A stretch of DNA of 64,000 nucleotides from Mucilaginibacter phenanthrenivorans (lineage in GTDB: Bacteria; Bacteroidota; Bacteroidia; Sphingobacteriales; Sphingobacteriaceae): positions 310,001-374,000 of the forward strand of contig NZ_JAHVAP010000002.1 of the NCBI RefSeq assembly GCF_024721155.1. Reading direction: 5' to 3'. Made by a program: the position numbers and the translations under genes. Shown here piece after piece: positions 35,410 through 45,800 of this stretch. Numbering within the stretch: the first letter of the stretch is position 1; each line of letters opens with the position of its first letter. The notes beneath the pieces were generated by a model. It saw only the letters and a program-made list of their open reading frames with translations. It was not told where the DNA came from and ran no database searches.

Positions 35410-37788
35410 ATGATAAACACAAAAGTTATGTCAAATTCTGCATTGTTCAAAATAATGACAATCGTTCTATTGCTCTTAATTATAACAATACCTGCCGCTA
35501 ATGCCTCTGTTATATCTTATAAAAAAGAGGCTAACGGGCTTTTGTTTACATTAGATAAAGGCCTGATGAAGGTTAACATTTGCAGGGATGATATTATTGA
35601 AGTAAAATATACAGTTTTCAACGACTTTATCAGCAAGCCCTCACTTATCGTAAATGCAAAATGGAGTTTTCAGCCTTTTAGGATTTCTGAAGACAAAAAA
35701 CAGGTTACTGTGATAACAGCAAAGTTGAAGGTAATAATAAACAAAGCCACTAACAATGTTAGCTACGAAGATCTTTACGGGAAAGAAATCGCTTCCGAAG
35801 ATAATAAAAGCATCACGCCGGCTACCATAGCAGGGATAAACACTTATAATATCAGCTCCCAATTCAATTCACCCAAGGACGAAGCGCTTTTTGGCCTGGG
35901 TAGCCACCCGACAGACACGGGCTCCATCAACTATAAAGGCAGAAACCAGGATCTGGCTATAAAATATATGACGGGGGCCGTGCCCGTACTATTATCCACC
36001 CGGGGCTATGGCCTGATGTGGGATAACTATTCGGCATCAAATTTTTATGGCGCCGAAGCAGGCAATACTAAATTCAAATATGTATCCGAAAGTGGCAGGC
36101 AGGTTGACTATTACTTTTTCTATGGCCCCGGGTTCGATCAGATCATCAACCTATACCGTACAGCCACCGGCAAGGCCCCCATGTTTGCCAAATGGGCATT
36201 TGGCTTATTCCAGTCGCAGAACAGGTATATGAGCCAGGATGAAATACTTTCGGTAAAGGATGGGTACCGCAATAATCACATCCCGGTAGATGTTATCGTG
36301 CAGGATTGGTATTATTGGGACCCGTTCCCGATCGGCTCCCATATAATGAACCCGAACCGTTATCCAAATCCCAAAAATCTGGTCGATGAATTGCACAAAG
36401 CAAATATTCATGGAATGATATCCATCTGGCCTGTATTCGGTAAAGGAACAAAAGACTTTGATACCCTGAAAAAAATGGGCGGATTAACCAGTATTACCTG
36501 GGATAATGTTGTCAGTCATACCTTTGATACCTATTATGATGCACACAATCCAAAAGCACGAGAACTATACTGGGACATGGCCCGCGACAGCCTTGTTAAA
36601 AGATATGGTTGGGATGCATGGTGGGTTGATCAATGTGAGCCGGACAACGGCCTGTTATTGGACGAACGCAGGAAAGCCGACTTCTGGACCGGTAAGGGCA
36701 TTGATTATTTTAACACCTATTCGCTGGAGCATTCTACAGGCATCTACCAGGGCTGGCGGCGGGATATTCCCAATAAAAGAGGCTTTTTTCTGCTCAGGCA
36801 GACCTTTGCCGGCGAGCAGCGAAATGCTGCGGTGATATGGACATCGGATATTTCCTGCTCGTTTGACGCGTTAAAAAGCCAGGTACCGCAAGGCATCAAT
36901 ACCTGTGTATCCGGCATTCCTTACTGGACCTCGGATATAGGCGGATTCCAGTACAACTGGACCATTCCCGATTGGTCGAAACCGGAATTTAGGGAACTGT
37001 TTACCCGCTGGTTCCAGTTCGGTGCATTTTGTCCCATTATACGCATCCACGGCAATGGTGAACGGGCTATATTTTCAAAGAACTGGGACGAAGGCACAAG
37101 AGCAATCCTTTTAAAATACGACAAATTGCGTTATCGCCTGTTGCCATATATTTATTCGCTTGCCGCAAAAACCACCTTGGAGAATTATACCATGATGCGT
37201 TCGCTTACATTTGATTTCAGGAATGATACCAATGTTTATAAAATACCTGATCAGTATATGTTTGGCCCGGCATTTTTGGTTAACCCGGTTACCTCAAAAG
37301 GCGAAGCAGGTAGAAAAGTTTATTTGCCGGGACAGGGGCCGTGGTATAATTTCTGGACAGGAGAAAAGACAGGCGGAGGTAAAATAATTGATGCAGCGGC
37401 GCCGATAGATGTGATGCCGCTGTATGTGCGCGCCGGTTCCATCGTTCCGATGGGCCCTGAAATGGAATATGCTACTCAAAAAAACAATGGCGTTATTGAA
37501 TTGCGGATTTATCCTGGTGCCAATGGCCGGTTTACCTTTTATGAGGACGAGAATGATAACTACAATTATGAGAGGGGCCGGTATTCAACTTTTACATTCG
37601 CCTGGAATGACAAACAGAAGGAACTAAGCATATCAGGCTCCAAAGGCAGCTTCCGCGGTATGTTAAACCAGCATACCTTCGATATTATTGTGGTTGACGG
37701 CAAACATGGTTCAGGCTCAGTGGCATCGACGAATATTGACAAAACAGTTAGCTACAACGGTAAAGCAACGGTAGTGAAATTGCGATGA
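35410..37788 (+). CDS. GH31 alpha-xylosidase/alpha-glucosidase
   Basis: The 792-residue protein has a signal peptide (hydrophobic residues 12-32, ending PAANAS). The N-terminal GH31 beta-domain is followed by the catalytic barrel, with DVIVQDWYYWDPF and the nucleophile Asp407 in WWVDQCEPD. The acid/base is Asp480 in IWTSDISCSFDAL. C-terminal beta-domains follow. The WWxDxxEP form of the nucleophile motif occurs in secreted Bacteroidota and Cellvibrio alpha-xylosidases of xyloglucan systems, so removal of alpha-1,6-xylose from xyloglucan fragments is likely. A shared upstream block links it to GH5-ricin, and a good terminator follows. Confidence 0.9.
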   Translation: MINTKVMSNSALFKIMTIVLLLLIITIPAANASVISYKKEANGLLFTLDKGLMKVNICRDDIIEVKYTVFNDFISKPSLIVNAKWSFQPFRISEDKKQVTVITAKLKVIINKATNNVSYEDLYGKEIASEDNKSITPATIAGINTYNISSQFNSPKDEALFGLGSHPTDTGSINYKGRNQDLAIKYMTGAVPVLLSTRGYGLMWDNYSASNFYGAEAGNTKFKYVSESGRQVDYYFFYGPGFDQIINLYRTATGKAPMFAKWAFGLFQSQNRYMSQDEILSVKDGYRNNHIPVDVIVQDWYYWDPFPIGSHIMNPNRYPNPKNLVDELHKANIHGMISIWPVFGKGTKDFDTLKKMGGLTSITWDNVVSHTFDTYYDAHNPKARELYWDMARDSLVKRYGWDAWWVDQCEPDNGLLLDERRKADFWTGKGIDYFNTYSLEHSTGIYQGWRRDIPNKRGFFLLRQTFAGEQRNAAVIWTSDISCSFDALKSQVPQGINTCVSGIPYWTSDIGGFQYNWTIPDWSKPEFRELFTRWFQFGAFCPIIRIHGNGERAIFSKNWDEGTRAILLKYDKLRYRLLPYIYSLAAKTTLENYTMMRSLTFDFRNDTNVYKIPDQYMFGPAFLVNPVTSKGEAGRKVYLPGQGPWYNFWTGEKTGGGKIIDAAAPIDVMPLYVRAGSIVPMGPEMEYATQKNNGVIELRIYPGANGRFTFYEDENDNYNYERGRYSTFTFAWNDKQKELSISGSKGSFRGMLNQHTFDIIVVDGKHGSGSVASTNIDKTVSYNGKATVVKLR

Positions 37789-37895
37789 GAAACGCTTCGC
37801 AATATTCCGGCGGATTAGTTGCTGCATCACATATTGTAATAAAAGATAGTTTTTAGTTGATGAAAACCCTTAATTTATTTGGTAAAGACGGGTTG

Positions 37896-37930
37896 ATGCG
37901 TTCTGGGGTGAGATACGGAGCGCATTTTTT
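37896..37930 (+). terminator. Rho-independent terminator after GH31
   Basis: ATGCGTTCTG (37896-37905) pairs with CGGAGCGCAT (37916-37925), 10 bp with two G-U, over a 10-base loop and followed by a T-run. Confidence 0.75.
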
Positions 37931-37994
37931 ATTGAATAATTCAAGGGTTTAACCAGGAGGTGGGAAAAAACTCCGTTTTGTTAATCATAAATTA

Positions 37995-38023
37995 TAAGTT
38001 AATGTAACATTTACATTAACTTA
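37995..38023. repeat. Perfect palindrome with 13-bp arms upstream of the hybrid sensor gene
   Basis: TAAGTTAATGTAA (37995-38007) and TTACATTAACTTA (38011-38023) are perfect complements around a 3-base centre. It lies 56 bases before the predicted start of the sensor. It may be an operator for a dimeric regulator, or an autoregulatory site. Confidence 0.7.
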
Positions 38024-38079
38024 GTGTACTGGCTCTAAAAGTCACCCTCTTGATTTTGAGCTTTTTCAATGATACCCCG

Positions 38080-41000
38080 ATGTGCGTAAAATTTTATTAT
38101 CTTCTTGCAGTTACACTGATTTTTGCATGGAGCAATGCTTTCGGTCAAAGCATCCAGTACCGCTTTTCACAACTTGATGTAAATAATGGGCTGTCTCATA
38201 ATCAAGTTAACTGTATTTTTAAAGATTCACAAGGTTTTATGTGGTTTGGTACTGCATCGGGCCTCAATCGATTTGATGGTTATACCTTTAAAATATTCAG
38301 GCATGACGCTAATAATAAAAAATCGGTCAGTGATGACTTTATCGCGAAAATTTTTGAAGGCCCTGATAATAAGTTATGGATATCAACACGAATTGGATTC
38401 TGTTTTTACGATCCTGAAACAGAGCAATTTAACAGCGATATGTCATTATTGTTGCGTCCTTTAAAACTCCCTGTTTATCAGAATGTTGTTAAGATAGTGC
38501 GAACAAGTGCTGTAGATTTTTGGTTTTTATATCCTGATTCCGGTGTTTACAGGTATAATACATTAAGCAAGCAGACAAAACGCTATTTTCATGGTATTAA
38601 TCCCAATCCATCTCTATATTCAAATTCCGTAGCAGATATCACCTTGGATTCTAAACGCAATATATGGATAACATATAGCGATAGAACGGTTGAGATGTTG
38701 GATATTAAGGCTAATAAAATTACTTATCATACGGATGTTTTTAATAAGGTAACAAATAGCAAAAGCGGTAATTATTCATTAATAGTTGATCGTGATAATG
38801 ATTTGTGGTTTTACGCCTCATATGGTGATTTAGGCGCATTTTATTACAAACCTTCAACAGGGACCCTCCGACACTTTGACAAAGAATCAGCCGGAGCAAA
38901 ATTAACCACGAATATCATAAGCAATATTATTCAGGCGGATGATGGCTTGATATGGATTGCTACCGACCACGGAGGCATAAACGTACTGGATAAAAAAGAT
39001 TTCAAGATTGTTTATTTGCTAAACCGGCAAGACGACCCTAAGTCGCTAAAGCAAAACAGCGCGGTGCTTTATAAGGATAACTTAGGTATTATTTGGGCAG
39101 GCACCTTTAAAAAGGGGATAAGTTATTACCATAATAATATTATTCGGTTTCCGTTTTACCGCCATTTTGCGTCAGATCCAGGTAGTTTACCTTTTAACGA
39201 TGTCGACAAATTTGCCGAAGACAAGCCGGGCAATTTATGGATTGGCACCAACGGGGGCGGCCTGATTTATTTCAACCGCAAAACCGGAAAGTATATTCAA
39301 TATAAACACGATCCGGCAAACCCCAATAGTCTGAGTAACGATGTAATTGTTAACTTGTTTATTGACCATGATCAAAAGTTATGGATCTGTACCTACCTGG
39401 GCGGGCTGGACTGCTTTGACGGGAAAACTTTTACGCATTACAGGCATGACGATAAAATAGCCACAAGTATCGCTGATGACAGGGTATGGAGTATTTTGGA
39501 AGATTCCTCGCATCGTTTATGGATAGGAACTTTTGACGGCGGTTTGGAAATCTTCGACCGGTCAAAAAAAATATTTTACCATCCTTTTAAACAAGGTGAT
39601 ATAAGGTCGCGGTTGATATCTTCCATCTTTGAAGATAAACAGGGCAACATATGGACAGGCGGCTTTTTAGGGGTAGATGTCATCATGAAAAATAATGGGC
39701 GGGTAATTCACTATGTCTCAAATGGAAACGCTGCGAATGGCTTGATTGACAATACGGTAAACAGTATTAACCAGGATAGCCGCGGGTTAATATGGATAGC
39801 TACACCAAGCGGGGTGAGCATTCTCAATCCCCAAACAAATACTTTTACATCACTGACAAAAAAAAACGGGCTACCCGCTAATTCAATATTGGCTGCAGAA
39901 GAGGATTACAAGGGAGCGATGTGGTTGAGCACGTCGAATGGGTTAAGCCGTGTCAGCTTAACAGCCACAGCAAATACCTTTAATTTTAGCTTCGAAAACT
40001 TTGACGAAATGGATGGCCTGCAGGGGCGGGAATTCAATATAAATTCTGCGCTAAAGACACGCAGCGGTGAGTTGATATTCGGCGGCGGTGATGGCTTTAA
40101 TATTTTCGATCCAGCAAGTGTAGAACCCATTACAAATAAGCTCCAGTTAGTCTTTACCGATTTTCAACTGTTCAACAAGAGCGTATCAGCCAATGAATCT
40201 ATTAATGGCCATGCGGTACTCTCAAAAGCTATAACTGTAACACACGGACTAACACTTAATCACAGTGAAAATGTCTTCTCTATTGAATTTGCTGCCCTTG
40301 ATTTCTTTAATTCCGACAAGGTAAAATATCAGTATTTACTTGAGGGTTTCGATAAAGGATGGGTAAATGCAGACAATAGAACGCGAAAAGCCAGCTATAC
40401 CAACCTGGACGAGGGTGATTATGTGTTTAAAGTAAGGGCATCTAGTTCAGACGGGGTGTGGAACCCGGATTATATTTCTTTAAAAATCAAAATACTGCCT
40501 CCATTCTGGAAATCAACGTTTGCTTATGTTATTTACGCGGCACTGGTTATTGGTATTCTCTTGTTTATCCGACAAAGGGGAATACAAAAAATAAGAAGGG
40601 AATTTGCGGTTGAAAAGGAAAAGGAGGAAGCCAAACTGTTAATTGAACAGGAGCGCAAGGAGGTTAAGCGGATGCAAGAGCTCGACCATCTGAAAACTAA
40701 ATTTTTGACGAATGTGAGCCACGAGTTTAGAACGCCGTTATCATTGATTATGGCGCCGGTTGACAAAATGCTTACCCGTGCCGACCAGGAGCAGAAACAA
40801 CAGCTCAATATGATAGGAAAAAATGCCAGACGGCTGTTAAACCTGGTAAATCAGTTGCTTGATTTTCGTAAGATGGAGGTACAGGAATTGAAGCTTCATA
40901 GCCGAACCGGAGATATCGTAAAATTTATCAAGGAAATTTCTCTATCCTTTACTGATATTGCAGAAGAAAAAGAGATTGGTTTTATATTTGACACTGCCGT

Positions 41001-42279
41001 CGATTCCCTGTTTACCAGTTTTGACCATGACAAAATAGAGCGGATATTATTTAACCTGATATCAAACGCCTTTAAATTCACCCCGGCCGGCGGTCACGTA
41101 AGCGTATTACTAAATGTGGCGGAAAGCAACCAGGATGGCAACGACGTTTTTCTCGAAATCAAGGTGATAGATACAGGTATTGGCGTTCCATTTGAAAAGC
41201 AGGATAAAATTTTCGAGCGATTTTTTCAGCATGATGTTCCGGAGTCGATGATTAACCAGGGAAGCGGTATCGGCCTTGCGATTACACGTGAGTTTGTGAA
41301 GATGCATGGTGGAGAAATAATGGTTGAAAGCGAGCCGGACCATGGCAGTTGTTTTATGTTTAAACTACCGCTTGTTATATGCCAGCAACCCAAAACGGAT
41401 CGATTGGTCAACGCTGGTGCTGATGGTGAGAAGCCGGACGTTATTAGTCAAAATGAAGACAAAATCACGCCCACACAACACCACACAACTAAAAAGCCGG
41501 TGGTTCTTCTGGTTGAGGATAACGATGATTTCCGTTTTTACCTTAAGGACAATTTAAAAGATATATTTTTTATCGTCGAGGCTTCAAACGGGAAGGACGG
41601 CTGGCAAAAGGCGCTTTCTCAACATCCGGATATTATAGTAAGTGACATCAGTATGCCTGAAATGACAGGTATTGAGCTTTGCAAAAAGCTAAAGGGCGAT
41701 AAACGCACATCGCATATTCCCGTTGTTCTGTTAACAGCCCTCACAGGTGAAACAGAACAATTAAAAGGTCTGGAAATTGGAGCCAATGATTATATGACAA
41801 AGCCCTTCAATTTCGAAATACTTCTCTCAAAAATCAAGAATATCCTTATTCTCCGGGATACCTATAAACGGACGTATAAAAAGCAAATGGATGTGCAGTT
41901 GCAGGAGGCACCTATACAAAATGAGGATGAGAAACTGTTAAGGAGTATAGTTGAGTATATAGAACTCAATATACTAAATGAGAATCTGTCCGTCGAAGAA
42001 TTAAGCCGCCAGATGAACATGAGTCGGGGATCGCTGTATAATAAAGTTTTGATGCTTACGGGTAAATCTCCTGTTGAATTTATCCGTTCCATAAGACTAA
42101 AAAAAGCGGTGTATTTACTTGAAAATAGCCAGCTGACAATAAGCCAAATATGCTACGAAGTCGGCTTTAATACTCCCAAATATTTTACAAAACTATTTAA
42201 GGATGAGTATAATATCCTTCCGTCAGCATATACCAATTCCATCCGCCAAAAGAAAAATTTAACCGGGAATAAAGAATAA
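38080..42279 (+). CDS. Hybrid two-component system sensor/regulator (HTCS)
   Basis: The ATG at 38080 is preferred over a TTG at 38050 because it opens a clean signal peptide ending NAFGQS; length is 1399 residues. Domain order: periplasmic two-component propeller repeats (to about residue 700, for example GLSHNQVNCIFKDSQGFMWFGT), a Y_Y_Y domain (about 745-805), one membrane helix (about 812-832), HisKA with the phospho-accepting His881 in SHEFRTPLS, HATPase, a receiver domain with Asp1189 in SDISMPEMTG, and a C-terminal AraC-type helix-turn-helix. Such proteins bind oligosaccharides in the periplasm and activate their locus. Targets are probably the shared blocks before GH5, GH31 and susC. 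Confidence 0.95.
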   Translation: MCVKFYYLLAVTLIFAWSNAFGQSIQYRFSQLDVNNGLSHNQVNCIFKDSQGFMWFGTASGLNRFDGYTFKIFRHDANNKKSVSDDFIAKIFEGPDNKLWISTRIGFCFYDPETEQFNSDMSLLLRPLKLPVYQNVVKIVRTSAVDFWFLYPDSGVYRYNTLSKQTKRYFHGINPNPSLYSNSVADITLDSKRNIWITYSDRTVEMLDIKANKITYHTDVFNKVTNSKSGNYSLIVDRDNDLWFYASYGDLGAFYYKPSTGTLRHFDKESAGAKLTTNIISNIIQADDGLIWIATDHGGINVLDKKDFKIVYLLNRQDDPKSLKQNSAVLYKDNLGIIWAGTFKKGISYYHNNIIRFPFYRHFASDPGSLPFNDVDKFAEDKPGNLWIGTNGGGLIYFNRKTGKYIQYKHDPANPNSLSNDVIVNLFIDHDQKLWICTYLGGLDCFDGKTFTHYRHDDKIATSIADDRVWSILEDSSHRLWIGTFDGGLEIFDRSKKIFYHPFKQGDIRSRLISSIFEDKQGNIWTGGFLGVDVIMKNNGRVIHYVSNGNAANGLIDNTVNSINQDSRGLIWIATPSGVSILNPQTNTFTSLTKKNGLPANSILAAEEDYKGAMWLSTSNGLSRVSLTATANTFNFSFENFDEMDGLQGREFNINSALKTRSGELIFGGGDGFNIFDPASVEPITNKLQLVFTDFQLFNKSVSANESINGHAVLSKAITVTHGLTLNHSENVFSIEFAALDFFNSDKVKYQYLLEGFDKGWVNADNRTRKASYTNLDEGDYVFKVRASSSDGVWNPDYISLKIKILPPFWKSTFAYVIYAALVIGILLFIRQRGIQKIRREFAVEKEKEEAKLLIEQERKEVKRMQELDHLKTKFLTNVSHEFRTPLSLIMAPVDKMLTRADQEQKQQLNMIGKNARRLLNLVNQLLDFRKMEVQELKLHSRTGDIVKFIKEISLSFTDIAEEKEIGFIFDTAVDSLFTSFDHDKIERILFNLISNAFKFTPAGGHVSVLLNVAESNQDGNDVFLEIKVIDTGIGVPFEKQDKIFERFFQHDVPESMINQGSGIGLAITREFVKMHGGEIMVESEPDHGSCFMFKLPLVICQQPKTDRLVNAGADGEKPDVISQNEDKITPTQHHTTKKPVVLLVEDNDDFRFYLKDNLKDIFFIVEASNGKDGWQKALSQHPDIIVSDISMPEMTGIELCKKLKGDKRTSHIPVVLLTALTGETEQLKGLEIGANDYMTKPFNFEILLSKIKNILILRDTYKRTYKKQMDVQLQEAPIQNEDEKLLRSIVEYIELNILNENLSVEELSRQMNMSRGSLYNKVLMLTGKSPVEFIRSIRLKKAVYLLENSQLTISQICYEVGFNTPKYFTKLFKDEYNILPSAYTNSIRQKKNLTGNKE

Positions 42280-42299
42280 TAACTTAAATATTCTCGTTT

Positions 42300-42340
42300 A
42301 GCCCTTCTCTTCCAAATCCGGTATTCGGGCTTGTTTGTTA
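42300..42340 (+). terminator. Weak hairpin after the HTCS gene
   Basis: AGCCC (42300-42304) pairs with GGGCT (42327-42331), with an inner CCG/CGG and a T-rich tail. Candidate terminator only. Confidence 0.35.
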
Positions 42341-42381
42341 TAAATCCTAAAGAAATGTACAAACAGCAGCGTTTTCGCGCG

Positions 42382-42397
42382 CCCCCCCCCAAAAAAA
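42382..42397. repeat. Homopolymer tract C9 then A7
   Basis: Nine C are directly followed by seven A in the gap between the HTCS and susC genes, about 470 bases before susC. Such tracts are prone to slippage; sequencing error is also possible here. Confidence 0.8.
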
Positions 42398-42475
42398 CCG
42401 CATACAGCTAGTTAAATGGCTCAGTTTGTTGATTGTGTATGTGTAAATATCTCATTTATAGAATGTTAAATTAAT

Positions 42476-42520
42476 TTAAACATTTGGTCTATATTTTTGC
42501 TCAACTCTGCCACCCGCTCC
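42476..42520 (+). promoter_or_regulatory. Degenerate third copy of the shared upstream block
   Basis: AACATTTGGTCTATATTTTT and a following ACCC match, with small gaps, the start of the blocks before GH5 and GH31 (AACATTTCGTACTCTATTTT, then ACCC). The match is weaker than between the other two. It suggests common activation of susC. Confidence 0.4.
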
Positions 42521-42649
42521 TTTATAACTAAACATAGCTTCGTTTCCTAAGAATATCCGCTCAATGTGATGTGTAAAATAATCATTCGAGCCTTATTCCC
42601 CAATTATAGTAATAGACCAACACGACTACTTTATTTTTTCGGGACAGTT

Positions 42650-42677
42650 AACAGATTTGCCTGTGGCTAAATCTGTT
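42650..42677 (+). repeat. Hairpin in the susC leader
   Basis: AACAGATTT (42650-42658) and AAATCTGTT (42669-42677) form a perfect 9-bp stem with a 10-base loop, 190 bases before the susC start. It may act in the mRNA leader or be an operator. Confidence 0.5.
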
Positions 42678-42866
42678 TGCAATGGCAGTTCGGGCAGCGT
42701 ATGCAAAGGAATTCCGTTAAGGTAGAATTCAGATTGGTTTTGAGTACTTGTTTATCAACTGCAATATTAAAACCAAAATAAATTATGAATGAAAGTTAAA
42801 TCCAACTAATCACCAACCAAAAACCAATGAACCAATTATTAAAAAACATTAAAATCCCTTTATAAA

Positions 42867-45800
42867 ATGGATAAAAATTTACAAAAGAGAATGAGATACC
42901 ATATTTCGTTATTAATAGTAAGCATGTTGCTATGTCTTACTGGCTTCGCCCAAACCTTCGGTATCTCCGGAAAGGTAACAGACGCCGACAAGTCTGAACC
43001 GATGGCTGGGGTGAACGTTAAAGTTAAGGGTACAAAAACCGCAGCCTTATCTGCTGTTGACGGGAGTTATGTAATAATGGCAAAGCCAGGCGATATACTC
43101 GTGTTTAGCTATGTAGGTTATACAGCCCAGGAAATACCGGTAAAAAAAAGCAACGTAATTGATGTTAAGCTAATCTCGACGCCCAGCAACCTGGATGAAG
43201 TGGTTGTTATTGGGTATGCTAAGCAACCAAGAAAGGATAATACGGGTTCTATAAGTTCGATAAAAGGGGACGACCTGCGCCAAACACAACCAACTACTAT
43301 TGACCAGGCCCTACAGGGAAAAGTTGCAGGCGTTGTGGTTCAACAGATCTCAGGTCAGCCTGGTGGCGGTGTATCTATTCAAATACGGGGCGTATCGTCA
43401 ATAAGTGGTTCTAATTCGCCGTTATATGTAATAGATGGTGTTTATATTCCTCCGGTTTCCGACCCTGGTAATGGCGGCAACCCATTAAATTCACTCAATC
43501 CTGCTGACGTAGAATCAATAGACGTATTAAAGGATGCATCTGCAACTGCCATATATGGTTCGCAGGCAACCAATGGCGTTATTGTTATCACCACAAAAAG
43601 AGGCAAAATTGGGCCACCCACAATAAGTTACGATTTCTTTGCCGAAAATCAATTGAGGCCAAAGGAACTCCCTACCATGGACTTGCAGCAGTATGCCACT
43701 GTAATCAACGCACGTTCACAAGAGTGGGGCTTCTCTACGAATCATGACGAATTCCAAAACCCACAATATTTAGGAAAGGGTACCGACTGGCAAAGAGCAT
43801 TATTTCAGAGCGCACCGGAACAAAGCCATACCATAACGATAAGCGGTGGCGATCCCCGGACCCAATATTTACTATCAACTTCTTATTTCAACCAGAAGGG
43901 CATAGTGGAAGGATCCGAATTTACAAGATATTCTGTACGGTTGAACCTGGACAATAAAACCACTAATTGGCTAAAAATTGGGACCAGTCTTCAACTAGTA
44001 CACAGTGATCAAAATCAAAATTCTACTGCCGGCGGTGTAATAAGCGCCGCATTAAGCATGACACCCGATATTGCGGTACGTAATCCCGATGGTTCCTATG
44101 GGGGAGTTACCAACCAGGAGGGTTGGGTGCCTGGTACTGCAAATCCTGTAGCTATAGCCTTAATTACAACAAACAATCAAACGCGAAACCAGGTGTTTGG
44201 CAACACGTATGCCGAAATACATTTTACTAAAGGCCTTTCATTTCGGACGGAACTATCGGGTAATTTCGATTTTAATGCCTCAAATGGTTTTAGCCCGGTT
44301 TATACTTTTGGTAAGGTTGTTAATGGCATTAACAGTGCCAGCCAAAGCATGTCGCAGGACATTAACTGGACAATACGCAATTTTATAACGTATGACCATG
44401 ATTTTAATAAATATAAAATTAACGTTTTAGGGGGGCACGAAGCGAGCTCGGGATGGAATGAAAATGTAGGCGGCGGCCGTACAAATTTCCCTTCAAATAC
44501 TGTTGTATCCCTTAATGACGGCAATCCCATTTCGGCTACAAACTCAGGTAGTGTTGGGCTCGGTGGTGCATCGGAATCTTATTTCGGTCGTGTTAATTTT
44601 TCATGGGACGATAAATATCTGATCACCGGTAACGTACGTGACGATGGTTCTTCAAATTTTCCATCCAACCATCGTTGGGGTGTTACCTATTCAGGTGCAT
44701 TGGCCTGGAAAATCAGTAATGAGGCATTTTTGAAGAATGTAAAAGCTATAAATGAATTGAAACTGAGAGTTAGTTATGGGCTTACCAACAACCAGGGGAT
44801 ACCAGGTAATACTTATGTAACACAACTTACAACAGTGGCTAACGGTTTATCAGGCATTGCGCAGTTTCAAACCAATTTGGCGAATCCCGACGTAACATGG
44901 GAAAAAACGCATTATTATGATGCCGGGCTTGATGGCACGTTTTTAAACGGACGCTTCAACTTTTCGTTCGATGTTTATGACCGTGAAACACACGGGCTTT
45001 TATTGAAGGAACCGCTTCCATTATATTCGGGAACTACCACCGGTTATTCACCAGGGGCCTTGGTGGCGCCTTATGCCAATGTTGGTAATGTACGCAATAG
45101 AGGGTTTGACCTCCAGATCGGTTCTACCAATATTAACCATAAAGATTTCACCTGGAGAAGTAACTTTACCCTATCGCGGAATGTTAATAAAGTACTCAGC
45201 TTAGGTAATGGCGGAGTTGATGCCAACTTATCCCAAACAGATGGCACCAGCGGCCAGGTAGCCGAAAAAACAGTTGTAGGTCAGCCAATTGGCGAGTTTT
45301 ACGGCTATATATTTGATGGAATATTTGCAAAGCCAAGTGATTTTCAAACACACGCCAGGCCAGTTGATCAAAGCGGTACGCCTTATCCGGTTTCTCCGAA
45401 TGGCGGCGGTATTTGGTACGGCGATCGTATGTATAAAGACCTGAATGGGGATGGTATTATCGACTCAAGAGATGAAACTTTCTTAGGCTCGCCAATCCCG
45501 AAATTCCAGTATGGTATCGGCAATACATTCACTTACAAAAGTTTCGACCTGAATATTTTCTTTAGCGGCGACTATGGCAACAAAGTATTCAATCAAGTAT
45601 CTATAAACCAAACCGACCCGTCAAAAAGTACAGCCTGGTTTACATCGGTGTTAAATTACTCGCATTTGGGTTTAATAAACCCAAATGGCTCTGCATCCGA
45701 TGTTAACAATGTATACGTTACAAACCCGAATACAAATATTGTGAGTTTGAGAAACGATAATACCAACGAAAACAACCGCCCTTCTAATATCTACATACAA

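Larger units (their letters stand above)
42280..42866. other. Regulatory intergenic region before susC
   Basis: The 587 bases hold a weak terminator, a run of nine C followed by seven A (42382-42397), a degenerate third copy of the GH5/GH31 upstream block (about 42476-42520), and a leader hairpin at 42650-42677. No gene is visible. Confidence 0.6.
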
